Shown: positions 1-6,790, counted from the stretch's first letter. The stretch: DNA of 14,792 nt from an uncultured Eubacteriales bacterium (GCA_949096025.1 CARXKP010000001.1:66530-81321); one strand, 5' to 3'. Translations and numbers: made by a program. Notes: generated by a model from the sequence alone, not told the origin.

Positions 1-30
1 TATTATATAGTTTTACTCATTGCTATCTAA

Positions 31-58
31 ATTATAAACAATTTTTCTCATTAGTCAA
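31..58 (-). promoter_or_regulatory. SigA-type promoter reading out of the left edge
   Basis: On the minus strand a -35 TTGACT (53-58) and a perfect -10 TATAAT (31-36) are separated by 16 bp. Transcription would start near position 24 and run off the left edge, so the promoter probably serves a gene outside the window. The small terminator at 160-184 insulates it from the unit upstream. Confidence 0.6.
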
Positions 59-159
59 ATGATTTAAACATATTATCAAATTTTATTTTTATATCTTAAG
101 TCATATCTTGTCATATAACAATTTTTATTAAAGAAATAATATAACTAAATCTAAATAAA

Positions 160-184
160 AAGATGTGCTTATTTTGCACACCCT
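160..184 (-). terminator. Rho-independent terminator of the small membrane-protein gene
   Basis: Read on the minus strand, a hairpin with core TGTGC/GCACA, extended by G-U and G-C pairs, encloses an AAAATAA loop and is followed by TCTTTTTATTT. It lies just after the TAA (206-208) of the frameshifted small gene, the expected place for its terminator. The core stem is short. Confidence 0.65.
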
Positions 185-205
185 TTTATATTTAAATTTA
201 TACCT

Positions 206-446
206 TTATTTTGCAAGAATAAGATGTCCTGTAAAGAGTAAGAATAACAAATCAATGATTTGTAATACAATACCCCAGCCAAGGAACAAGAATAGTAAGA
301 ATACAACAACGTGTACAATACTCTTTGTTCTTAACATAACAGATAATCTTACGAGTAATTCAGTAACCCAACCAACGAATTGGAAGGATAAGAAGAATTA
401 TTTGGATTAATCTATTTTGTTTGTTAAACCAAGCATCAAATTTCAT
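206..446 (-). pseudogene. Small hydrophobic membrane protein gene, broken by a one-base frameshift
   Basis: The ATG at 446 follows a strong AAGGAGGA ribosome site (about 451-459). The first frame gives MKFDAWFNKQNRLIQIILLI and stops at a TGA (360-362) after 28 codons. Dropping one base in the CCAATTCG stretch (about 377-382) joins this to a second open frame that continues to TAA at 206-208. The joined product would be 79 residues: a short polar N-terminus, a first hydrophobic segment (about 14-28) containing a GWVTELL motif, and two further hydrophobic stretches (about 43-62 and 63-77). It resembles small multi-TM proteins I remember as widespread in Firmicutes and their phages, function unknown. 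A consensus promoter, good RBS and terminator surround it, so it is either a recently broken gene or an intact gene with a sequencing/assembly indel. I see no recognised programmed frameshift signal. Confidence 0.75.
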
Positions 447-475
447 AGCGTCCTCCTTTTTTCAATGATATAAAT

Positions 476-504
476 ATTATAGCATATATTTTAAATAATG
501 ACAA
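476..504 (-). promoter_or_regulatory. Strong promoter of the small membrane-protein gene
   Basis: On the minus strand: -35 TTGTCA (499-504), 17-bp spacer, perfect -10 TATAAT (476-481) preceded by TGC, giving an extended TGn -10. The start site would fall near 470, about 23 nt upstream of the ATG at 446. It lies between the SIMPL stop (530) and the small gene, so that gene can be expressed independently. Confidence 0.75.
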
Positions 505-529
505 TAATTTTTTGTTATTTTTAACAAAA

Positions 530-1192
530 TTAATCTATTTTCCATTCTATAGTTACATTGGCTGTAATTTTAATATCATCCACATTTACACCGCCAAGTG
601 ATGAGCCAATAGAAGCCTCCTCACAATAAGTCGCTTCCTTTGACATAAATTCTGCTTTTCTAGGTCTAGATACTCTGACCTCTCCAAAACTATGATTTAT
701 ACTTAAGATTTCATCTAGTTTTACTCCTGCCGCCTCTGCAAGCACCTCGGCATCTACTTTTGCCTTTGTCACCGCATCTTTCAAAGCATTCTTTTTAGCC
801 ACTTCGGTATCCTTTGCAAGGAAATTAATTGAAAGTCTTGGCTCTAGAATATTCTTTGAAATTGCGCCAACTACTTCTCCAAGTTTTTTAGTATCAAAAG
901 GGAAACGAATAACAATATCGTGAGATGTTGCATATCCTTCAAAAACTTCCTCACGCTTATTATTATTCTTATAGTAAGCATTTATTCTTGGACGAATTGA
1001 AAAACTTTGTGTTTTAACTTCTTCTATACCAAGTTTTTTCATCTCTTCCCTTAAAACAAAAACCTTGTCATCCACTTCTTTTAACGATTTTCCATAGTTT
1101 TTGTTAAGCGCCTCAAGTAATAGCCCTACTTCGATTGTATCAGGTTTAACATTAACTAACCCCTCTCCAGTAACACGAATAATTTTTTCCAT
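530..1192 (-). CDS. SIMPL (DUF541) domain protein
   Basis: The 220-residue product opens with a VTGEGLVNVKPDTIEVGL-type motif, characteristic of the SIMPL/DUF541 family (E. coli YggE, Brucella BP26). The rest matches the usual domain: a helical stretch with Lys/Glu (about 35-55), a conserved central segment with YATSHDIVIRF (about 87-97), an alanine/lysine-rich helix (about 130-160, KNALKDAVTKAKVDAEVLAE), and a C-terminal beta strand ending in ITANVTIEWKID. Family members are implicated in oxidative-stress protection or form ring assemblies, but the biochemical role is unsettled. Unlike YggE there is no signal peptide, so a cytoplasmic location is likely. The start at 1192 has a very good TAAGGAGG site. 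It lies 36 bp downstream of the methyltransferase and is probably cotranscribed. No clear terminator follows it. Confidence 0.85.
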   Translation of the reverse strand: MEKIIRVTGEGLVNVKPDTIEVGLLLEALNKNYGKSLKEVDDKVFVLREEMKKLGIEEVKTQSFSIRPRINAYYKNNNKREEVFEGYATSHDIVIRFPFDTKKLGEVVGAISKNILEPRLSINFLAKDTEVAKKNALKDAVTKAKVDAEVLAEAAGVKLDEILSINHSFGEVRVSRPRKAEFMSKEATYCEEASIGSSLGGVNVDDIKITANVTIEWKID

Positions 1193-1228
1193 ATATTTCC
1201 TCCTTATAAAAAATTATCTTAAATAAAG

Positions 1229-1921
1229 TCAATCTTCTTTTTTAATTTTTGTCCCTGTCCAAATTGCAAGAAACTCTTTTTGCCATACTTTTTCTATGTT
1301 TTCAAGTCCTGCCAATTCAAGAAGTTGTTTGTTTTTATCATAAGTTTCCTTATCATCTTCTTCCTTTAGCATTCTCATCCAAGCTTCTGCTTGTGCAACT
1401 TCGTATGTCTTTAACAGCCATTGATATTGAAAGTTCTGCCACTGTTCTTCTATCTCTTTTGTATCCCCCTTTAAAAGATCACAGGTATAATACTTTCCTC
1501 CATTTTTCAAAAGTGAAACAACATTTTTAATGCCCTTTTCTTTATTTTTAAAACCATGAATGTTATGGATACCGAAAGATGAAACAACAACATCAAAATC
1601 ACCATTAAGAAGTTTCATTCTCTTTTCATAACAAATATCGCTATTAAATGAGGCAAAATTATAACCTGCTAACCTTTCATTTGCAACAGCCATCATTCCT
1701 TCAGAGAAATCCACTCCGATAATTTGAACATCAGGATATTTTTCAAATATTTTTTGCGTTAAAATACCTGTACCACAACAAACATCGAGTACTCTCATTC
1801 CCTTTTTTAGTTTTAAAAGTGAAACAAGTTTATCAAGAGATTCATCAAAGTAAATGTTTACAGCCCTGCTAGTCTGCTCGTAAATCCCTGCTTCATCATC
1901 ATAGGTTTGTTTTATGTTCAT
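1229..1921 (-). CDS. Class I SAM-dependent methyltransferase
   Basis: A 230-residue single-domain Rossmann methyltransferase. Motif I is VLDVCCGTG (44-52), the SAM glycine loop. The acidic residue that binds the SAM ribose is Asp71 in IIGVDFSEGM. FDVVVSSFGIHNIHG follows as motif IV/post-motif region, and a SLLKNGGKYY segment corresponds to the usual LKPGG turn. The substrate cannot be assigned: the fold is shared with UbiE/BioC-like and many small-molecule enzymes. The ATG at 1921 is preceded by GAGGGG, closely spaced. The gene ends in TGA (1229-1231), which with TGG-coded Trp throughout argues for the standard code. It is the first gene of a probable two-gene unit with the SIMPL gene and is divergent from the DUF4186 gene. 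Confidence 0.85.
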   Translation of the reverse strand: MNIKQTYDDEAGIYEQTSRAVNIYFDESLDKLVSLLKLKKGMRVLDVCCGTGILTQKIFEKYPDVQIIGVDFSEGMMAVANERLAGYNFASFNSDICYEKRMKLLNGDFDVVVSSFGIHNIHGFKNKEKGIKNVVSLLKNGGKYYTCDLLKGDTKEIEEQWQNFQYQWLLKTYEVAQAEAWMRMLKEEDDKETYDKNKQLLELAGLENIEKVWQKEFLAIWTGTKIKKED

Positions 1922-1939
1922 ACGCCCCTCTTATGTACA

Positions 1940-1967
1940 AGTGTAACATATTAAACAAAAAAATCAA
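1940..1967 (-). promoter_or_regulatory. Possible promoter for the methyltransferase/SIMPL unit
   Basis: Minus strand: TTGATT (1962-1967), 16-bp spacer, TACACT (1940-1945). Both hexamers are imperfect, but the site sits in the divergent intergenic region about 19 bp upstream of the ATG and nothing better is seen there. Confidence 0.4.
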
Positions 1968-1982
1968 AACTTTTAATTATAG

Positions 1983-2011
1983 TTGCAAAAAAAAATGCTT
2001 TTTGATAAAAT
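1983..2011 (+). promoter_or_regulatory. Promoter of DUF4186 gene, probably giving a leaderless mRNA
   Basis: Plus strand: -35 TTGCAA (1983-1988), 17-bp A-rich spacer, -10 TAAAAT (2006-2011). The usual start distance puts +1 at about 2018, which is the first base of the DUF4186 ATG. No purine-rich ribosome site lies between. Confidence 0.6.
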
Positions 2012-2017
2012 CTCACT

Positions 2018-2359
2018 ATGGATTTATATCTTGAAAAACTGAAAAAATCAAAATTTCGCAGTAATTTCCATTTAAAAGACATCGACAGGAAGTATATTAA
2101 TGATAAAGGAATGGAAACCATTAAAAAACACGCCTATGATTTTGTGATAAAAAGGCTCGCTCCTACAAGCCCTCCAAATGACGGAAAACAAACGCCAATG
2201 CGAGGTCACCCTGTATTTATTGCCCAACACGCAACCGCCACCTGCTGTCGAGGCTGTTTAAACAAATGGTGGAATATTCCTATAGGAATACAACTTTCAG
2301 AAAAAGAAATTGAATTTGTTGTCAGTCTTATAATGTCGTGGATTGATAGCGAAATTTAA
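2018..2359 (+). CDS. DUF4186 family protein
   Basis: A 113-residue soluble protein matching the DUF4186 family over its whole length: the N-terminal L..L..S.FRS.F.L pattern, KRLAP.SPPNDGKQTPMRGHP (about 45-65), then VFIAQHATATCCRGCL (66-81). The conserved H64, H71, C76, C77 and C80 look like a metal or redox site, but the family has no established function. The homologous pattern begins within the first ten residues, so the ATG at 2018 is the natural start. It has no Shine-Dalgarno sequence: upstream is GATAAAATCTCACT, which is instead a good -10 for a leaderless transcript. A permease gene follows 25 bp downstream on the same strand and is probably cotranscribed, though a functional link is not known. 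Confidence 0.85.
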   Translation: MDLYLEKLKKSKFRSNFHLKDIDRKYINDKGMETIKKHAYDFVIKRLAPTSPPNDGKQTPMRGHPVFIAQHATATCCRGCLNKWWNIPIGIQLSEKEIEFVVSLIMSWIDSEI

Positions 2360-2384
2360 ATATCTAAATACAAAAGGATAAAAA

Positions 2385-3680
2385 ATGTTACCTTCAATAT
2401 TAATTTGTTCTATAACCTGTATTATAATGATTTTAAGTGTTTTATTTTTCCCTAAAATAAAACTCGGGAAAATTTCACTTGATACATATTGGATTGTTAC
2501 TCTAATTGGAGTTATAATTCTGCTTGCAAGCGGTCAAGTTAATTTAAAATCTGTCGGCAATGCACTAATTGCAAACAATGCGATAAATCCACTCAAAATA
2601 CTTGTTCTATTTATTTCAATGACTTTGCTATCTATTTTTCTTGATGAACTTGGATTTTTTAGACACTTAGCAGGCATTGTATTAAAACGAGCAAATAAAG
2701 GACAGTTAAAACTATTTATTTACCTATATATACTTGTATCTATTCTTACTATATTTACCTCTAATGATATAATAATCTTATCATTTACCCCTTTTATATG
2801 TTATTTTGCTAAAAATGCTAAAATTGATCCGACACCTTATCTAGCAGCAGAATTTGTGGCAGCAAATACCTGGAGCATTTTACTAATTATTGGAAACCCT
2901 ACAAATATATATCTTGCTTCGGCTTATGGAATTGATTTTTTATCATATATAAAATATAGCATCTTGCCAACGCTATTTGCTGGATTAGTATCCTTTATAA
3001 TAATGTTTATTCTTTTTCGTAATAAATTAAAGGCACCTATTGAAGGTGAAGCCGAAGAATTTGAAATAAAAGATAAGGTTTCTCTATGGGTAGGAATAAT
3101 TCATCTAGGTATTTGTACACTTTTTTTAGCAATAAGTTCTTATGTTGGCATTGAAATGTGGATTGTCTCGATAATAGCAGTTGGAAGCCTTTGCATTTCG
3201 TCAATAATTATTTCTATTGTAAGAAAGGAAAAACCTCAATATCTTGTAGGATGTCTAAAAAGACTACCTTATCAACTTGTACCATTCGTGCTTTCAATGT
3301 TTATTATGATTATAGCACTTTCCGATAAAGGAGTGACTAATGCCATTGGCAATCTTCTTGGTGAAAAATTACCAATTCTGACTTATGGATTAACCTCATT
3401 TTTAAGTGCAAATCTTATAAATAATATCCCGATGAGCGTACTATTTTCTTCAATAATAAGTTCATCTAATGTTGGACTTGGTGGAATATTTGCTACTATC
3501 GTCGGCTCAAATTTAGGTGCGATATTCACTCCTATTGGTGCTCTTGCTGGGTTAATGTGGAGCAAAATATTAAACGAGCATAACATTAAATTTGGCTATT
3601 TAGATTTTCTTAAAATAGGAGTTATAGTCACCCTGCCATCACTATTTGCCGCACTTGGCGGACTATTTATATTACTTTAA
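2385..3680 (+). CDS. ArsB/NhaD/SLC13-type (ion transporter superfamily) permease
   Basis: A 431-residue, very hydrophobic integral membrane protein with about 10-12 predicted helices in two halves, separated by a charged cytoplasmic stretch (about 213-231, KAPIEGEAEEFEIKD). Paired signature loops of the ion transporter superfamily are visible. In the first half they are TSNDIIIL (125-132) and NTWSILLIIGNPTNI (161-175). In the second half they are NLINNIPMS (343-351) and VGSNLGAIFTPIGA (373-386). These loops form the substrate and Na+ sites in SLC13/DASS proteins and occur in ArsB and NhaD relatives. The substrate (anion, dicarboxylate, arsenite, or Na+/H+ exchange) cannot be told from the motifs, and no arsenical-resistance gene is adjacent. 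An AAAGGA ribosome site precedes the ATG. A bidirectional terminator follows. Confidence 0.8.
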   Translation: MLPSILICSITCIIMILSVLFFPKIKLGKISLDTYWIVTLIGVIILLASGQVNLKSVGNALIANNAINPLKILVLFISMTLLSIFLDELGFFRHLAGIVLKRANKGQLKLFIYLYILVSILTIFTSNDIIILSFTPFICYFAKNAKIDPTPYLAAEFVAANTWSILLIIGNPTNIYLASAYGIDFLSYIKYSILPTLFAGLVSFIIMFILFRNKLKAPIEGEAEEFEIKDKVSLWVGIIHLGICTLFLAISSYVGIEMWIVSIIAVGSLCISSIIISIVRKEKPQYLVGCLKRLPYQLVPFVLSMFIMIIALSDKGVTNAIGNLLGEKLPILTYGLTSFLSANLINNIPMSVLFSSIISSSNVGLGGIFATIVGSNLGAIFTPIGALAGLMWSKILNEHNIKFGYLDFLKIGVIVTLPSLFAALGGLFILL

Positions 3681-3699
3681 ACATTAATAAATTTGTTAT

Positions 3700-3750
3700 A
3701 AAAAACGCACCTACTTAAGTATATTAAACTTAAAGTGCGTTTTATTTTTT
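3700..3750. terminator. Bidirectional terminator between convergent units
   Basis: A long interrupted hairpin has outer arms AAAACGCAC/GTGCGTTTT and inner arms TTAAGT/ACTTAA around an ATATTAA loop. T runs follow on the plus side (TTTTATTTTTT) and, because the outer arm starts with a run of A, also on the minus side. It serves the permease (stop 3680) and the zinc-ribbon gene (stop 3749-3751). Confidence 0.85.
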
Positions 3751-4540
3751 AAAAGAATAAAAATCTTCTTGGTCTACGATAACTAGGTTCATATTCCTTT
3801 ATTTTTTTAACATATCTTTTAATGATTTTTTTATGTTGTTTTTTATTTTTCCCGAATAGATTTTTATAAAACTCTGTATTCTTTCCAACACCCTCTTTCC
3901 AAGCATTAGTAGCAAGAGAGCCAATAACATTATTTTTATGATAATAATTATCAATCATATCTCCCAGTTTATATAATAAAGCACAACAAGAAGATACTCT
4001 ATCTATATGCCCATCATAAAAATCTCGTTTAATTCTTTGATCAATGTTATTATAAACCTCAACTGAATTGTTATAAAATAAACAAGCCATTCCAAATGTT
4101 AAAGTATAGACATCTTTGACTGCTGAAATTTCATCCGCTCTAGAAGAAATATTTTTAATAAGTGAAAATGTTGTGTCAAGATTATTAAAAACATCTACAG
4201 TCGCATTGCTTATCCCTTCGATATTGGTTTGCATTGATTTATAAAAAACAGCACCAAAGTTAGCCTCCCAATCACTAGGGTCTTTAAGCAGTATCATCTC
4301 ATAATACTTTTCAGCATTATCATAATTTTTATTCTCTGCCGCACGTCTTGCAAGAATATATATGTTTTCCATACTCATTTCTTCATTAAAAACACTTGCA
4401 TTTATATTAACTGTATAATTATTGATAACTTTTTCAGTAACAAAAGCAGTGCCACAATGAGGACAAATACCTGCATCTTTTGTGTCATCTACTTCAATAT
4501 TAGCACCACATTGAGTACATTTTGCTGCAATAAAAGCCAT
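3749..4540 (-). CDS. Zinc-ribbon protein with TPR-like helical region
   Basis: The 263-residue product starts with a CxxC...CxxC zinc ribbon (C8, C11, C26, C29; CTQCGA and CPHCGTAF), followed by a short beta-like linker (INNYTVNINA, 39-48). One recognisable TPR-like helix pair lies at about 59-96 (ARRAAENKNYDNAEKYYEMI, then LKDPSDWEANF). The remainder (100-230) is helical without clear motifs, and the C-terminus is strongly basic and aromatic (KKIIKRYVKKIKEY and RRPRRFLFF). Proteins with this ribbon-linker-TPR plan are common in clostridia and usually annotated only as zinc-ribbon proteins; the role may be protein interaction. The start has an AAGGAGAGG site that overlaps the end of the upstream kinase-like gene (9-bp gap), so it is the last gene of a three-gene operon. 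Confidence 0.75.
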   Translation of the reverse strand: MAFIAAKCTQCGANIEVDDTKDAGICPHCGTAFVTEKVINNYTVNINASVFNEEMSMENIYILARRAAENKNYDNAEKYYEMILLKDPSDWEANFGAVFYKSMQTNIEGISNATVDVFNNLDTTFSLIKNISSRADEISAVKDVYTLTFGMACLFYNNSVEVYNNIDQRIKRDFYDGHIDRVSSCCALLYKLGDMIDNYYHKNNVIGSLATNAWKEGVGKNTEFYKNLFGKNKKQHKKIIKRYVKKIKEYEPSYRRPRRFLFF

Positions 4541-4549
4541 AACCTCTCC

Positions 4550-5077
4550 TTATTTAATTAAATCTTTTTCAACTAACATACCATTTTCTATTAATTCATC
4601 TTCTAAAAATTCATTGTCTTTTATAATAATTTGTTTATATTTAGGTTTAGAAAATTCATCTATAAAGATTTCAAAATTTGCTCGAACTTCTGCAATAAAC
4701 TCCTCTTTATTTCCCCTATTTTTAAGTCTATTTTCAATATATTGCCAACCAGATAAATTAGGTCTTGCTACATAATAATCAATACCATTATTATCAAAAA
4801 ACTCAAATATTTGCTCATTTTTAAGTCTTGGATGACTTAATTGAATAAGAACAATATCATAATTATCTTTTTGTTTGATTATTTCTTCAATATAATTATA
4901 TGGCCATTTAGGATTTAAAACACGATTTTTGTTTCCTTTGCGTTCTTCTTCTGTAAGATGAGCCACACCATCCTCAAGCCATTTATAATATGTGCTTTCA
5001 AGGTCAAGGACCTTATCATACTTTTCTCCTACATAACTTTTACCAACCCCAGCAAACGCTGCTATAATTTTCCCCAT
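4550..5077 (-). CDS. P-loop kinase-like protein (phage-type nucleotide kinase resemblance)
   Basis: A 175-residue protein with a Walker A-like loop near the N-terminus, AFAGVGKS (7-14), where the first glycine of GxxxxGKS is Ala. An LDLEST segment (24-29) follows, with Asp25 where small kinases place a substrate-binding acidic residue, then a conserved NPKWPYNYIEEI (55-66). A DIVLIQLSH strand (74-82) resembles Walker B/strand 3. RPNLSGWQYIENRLKNRG (105-122) resembles the arginine-bearing lid of nucleoside monophosphate kinases. From memory the N-PxxPxNYIE pattern recurs in phage and Firmicutes proteins called putative nucleotide kinases; the substrate is unproven. It starts with ATG after AAAAGGAAG, 11 bp downstream of the HD hydrolase gene. 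Confidence 0.65.
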   Translation of the reverse strand: MGKIIAAFAGVGKSYVGEKYDKVLDLESTYYKWLEDGVAHLTEEERKGNKNRVLNPKWPYNYIEEIIKQKDNYDIVLIQLSHPRLKNEQIFEFFDNNGIDYYVARPNLSGWQYIENRLKNRGNKEEFIAEVRANFEIFIDEFSKPKYKQIIIKDNEFLEDELIENGMLVEKDLIK

Positions 5078-5088
5078 ATTTCTTCCTT

Positions 5089-6321
5089 TTAATATGTAAT
5101 AAGTTCGCTAAATACCTTAACAGCATATCTGTCTGTCATCCCTGCTATATAGTCAATGATTGCTCTTACATAATCTTTTTCATCTTTAAACGAATGATAA
5201 ATTTTTATATTTTTAAATTTTTCTATGTTATTGAAATATTTTTCTGGAACAACAGCACTATCACAGTACTTAGTAAGAAAGTTTGTAAATTCTCCTATAA
5301 TCATAGGATAGTGAACCCCCTTTTCTTTAAGCCCTTCAAATACCAATCCGCCATTATAGCAATTATAAAGAAGCTCAAATATCTCTTTAATTACCATTTC
5401 GGCATACTTTTTAAAAGGTTCAAACCTTTCATTTTTATATATATGCTCATAATTAAATTTCTTAATCTTATTAAGAATTTCAGACATTTCATCTGAAAGA
5501 CATATTCCTCTCTCTACCGAACTGTTTTCGCAAACATCTAAAATAAGATTACTCATAATAGTGCTTGTGTTAATTATGCTACCCTCTTTTAATTTGACAA
5601 TCTTAGAAAGTTCTTTAATATCTATCTCTTCAAGGAAACCTAAGTTCATAGCATCTTCAATATCTCGCCCAACATAAGCAATCTTATCAGACATCTTTAC
5701 AACACAACCTTCATAGGTTATCGGATTGAATTGTCCAGGAAGTACAAAATCATTTAGGTCAATAAATTCGCGTCTTGGCATAATCTGATTTATATCTCTT
5801 TCGCCACAATGAGAGATTATACCATCTCTTACAGCATAGGTAAGATTCAAAATTTTATATTCATTATTATGATCTGGGAGAAGTTCCAAATTATCAACAA
5901 AATATAAGCCGTTTTTTTCGTGCCAAAAAGAATCACCTAAATATTTTTTTGTAAGTTCATTTAATATACTTTCCCCATAATGTCCAAATGGTGCGTGACC
6001 CAAATCGTGTCCTGTTGCAATCGCACGAGTAAGTTCATCATTAAGACCTAGATATTTTGCAATAGTATAACTTACCGATTCAACGTGCAAAACGTGCTCC
6101 ATTCTAGTACAGATATGGTCACTTTCTATATTATAAAAAACTTGAGTTTTATGTTTAAGCCTTCTGTATGCACCACAATGCAAAATTCTTGTATAATCTC
6201 TAGCAAATGGAGAACGAATTTCACCATTAGACTGATATATAGGCAAAAGTCTTTCAATATATTTATTATAATTTGAATTTAATTCGGTGGCGGCTACATA
6301 TTTAAAATTTTCATTATTCAT
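5089..6321 (-). CDS. dGTPase-like HD-domain deoxynucleoside triphosphate triphosphohydrolase
   Basis: The 410-residue product carries a full HD active site: H76 (RMEH), H105-D106 in GHDLGHAPFGH (104-114), and D212 in MSDKIAYVGRD. H109 and H114 complete the dGTPase family signature. RSPFARDYTRILHCGAYRRL (36-55) is the N-terminal family block, and RDGIISHCGE (165-174) the substrate-side motif. Such enzymes split dNTPs to deoxynucleoside plus triphosphate, often under allosteric dNTP control. The length fits the family's shorter, single-domain members. In many bacteria a homologue lies next to dnaG; here it heads an operon with a P-loop kinase-like and a zinc-ribbon/TPR gene. The ATG has an AGAAGG site 7 bp away. 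The promoter contains a perfect palindrome, implying regulation. Confidence 0.85.
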   Translation of the reverse strand: MNNENFKYVAATELNSNYNKYIERLLPIYQSNGEIRSPFARDYTRILHCGAYRRLKHKTQVFYNIESDHICTRMEHVLHVESVSYTIAKYLGLNDELTRAIATGHDLGHAPFGHYGESILNELTKKYLGDSFWHEKNGLYFVDNLELLPDHNNEYKILNLTYAVRDGIISHCGERDINQIMPRREFIDLNDFVLPGQFNPITYEGCVVKMSDKIAYVGRDIEDAMNLGFLEEIDIKELSKIVKLKEGSIINTSTIMSNLILDVCENSSVERGICLSDEMSEILNKIKKFNYEHIYKNERFEPFKKYAEMVIKEIFELLYNCYNGGLVFEGLKEKGVHYPMIIGEFTNFLTKYCDSAVVPEKYFNNIEKFKNIKIYHSFKDEKDYVRAIIDYIAGMTDRYAVKVFSELITY

Positions 6322-6334
6322 AAATCAACCTTCT

Positions 6335-6363
6335 CTTCTAATAAAATTGTATTTTATTAGAAG
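6335..6363. repeat. Perfect palindrome, candidate operator of the dGTPase operon
   Basis: A 29-bp inverted repeat has perfect 13-bp arms (CTTCTAATAAAAT and its complement) and a 3-bp centre. It covers the -10 hexamer, much of the spacer and the predicted start site of the dGTPase promoter. Because transcription would begin inside it, it cannot fold completely in the RNA and is better explained as a repressor-binding site than as a terminator. I cannot match it to a known box. Confidence 0.7.
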
Positions 6364-6374
6364 AAAATTGTCAA
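6346..6374 (-). promoter_or_regulatory. Promoter of the dGTPase/kinase/zinc-ribbon operon
   Basis: Minus strand: perfect -35 TTGACA (6369-6374), 17-bp spacer, -10 TACAAT (6346-6351). The start is predicted near 6339, about 18 nt upstream of the ATG at 6321. A second TTGACA lies in the upstream terminator arm (6422 side), with TATATA further on, and could act as a weaker alternative promoter. Confidence 0.8.
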
Positions 6375-6398
6375 ATATTTTATATATATTTGTGTTGT

Positions 6399-6430
6399 AA
6401 AAAATGTCAAGCGTAATACTTGACATTTTA
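6399..6430 (-). terminator. Strong Rho-independent terminator of the ABC transporter/cupin unit
   Basis: Minus strand: an 11-bp perfect stem AAAATGTCAAG/CTTGACATTTT with loop TATTACG, followed by a T run. It begins within a few bases of the cupin stop codon. The stem is nearly symmetrical and A-rich on its other side, so weak activity in the reverse direction is possible. Confidence 0.85.
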
Positions 6431-6432
6431 AA

Positions 6433-6780
6433 TTAATCTTCATCTAACATCTTATGTTGTTCTTCCCTCCAAGCAGGAGTGCAAGCCATTCCAACTTTAC
6501 AATTCGCTATCCAGTAGTATGCCTCTCCCTTTTCAATAAGAATAGCATCACCTGCTTTAAAGGCAACAACCTCATCTTTTTTATGAAGTTCTCCCTCTCC
6601 TTCAAGCACAAAGATAAGTTCTTTTACTTCCATATTTACGCAGTACCCCTCCCAAGGATATCTTCCTTCAATGGTTGCTGTTGCAAAATCTATATCCTTA
6701 TCTTTAAAATCGTATTCTGTTGCGATACAATTATCACTGTTGTTATGTTTAGATGTGTTTTCAAGTTTTATTAATTTCAT
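6433..6780 (-). CDS. Small single-domain cupin lacking the usual metal-binding histidines
   Basis: A 115-residue protein with the cupin beta-barrel pattern: ELIFVLEGEGEL (54-65) is cupin motif 1, GDAILIEKGEAYYW (77-90) the motif 2 region, and CTPAWREEQHK (100-110) a C-terminal signature seen in close relatives. The G(X)5HXH...E metal ligands of motif 1 are replaced by VNMEVKE, and the histidine of motif 2 by Tyr. Binding of a conventional catalytic metal is therefore unlikely, and a sensing or small-molecule-binding role fits better. It starts 10 bp after the fused ABC transporter gene, with an AGAGAG ribosome site, and ends at a strong terminator, so it is the second gene of that transcript. 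A functional link to the transporter is inferred only from this arrangement. Confidence 0.8.
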   Translation of the reverse strand: MKLIKLENTSKHNNSDNCIATEYDFKDKDIDFATATIEGRYPWEGYCVNMEVKELIFVLEGEGELHKKDEVVAFKAGDAILIEKGEAYYWIANCKVGMACTPAWREEQHKMLDED

Positions 6781-6790
6781 ATTTCTCTCT

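Noticed and set aside
165..410. Plus-strand open frame of about 81 codons at the left end
   Set aside because: It is the antisense of the frameshifted small membrane gene, which has a promoter, ribosome site and terminator on the minus strand. The plus-strand frame has none of these.
508..530. TTTTGTTA/TAACAAAA hairpin after the SIMPL gene
   Set aside because: On the minus strand it is followed by A-rich rather than T-rich sequence and has only one G-C pair in the stem, so it is not a convincing terminator.
6335..6363. The palindrome read as a transcription terminator
   Set aside because: The predicted start site lies inside it, no T tail follows the minus-strand arm, and a strong terminator already exists at 6399-6430.
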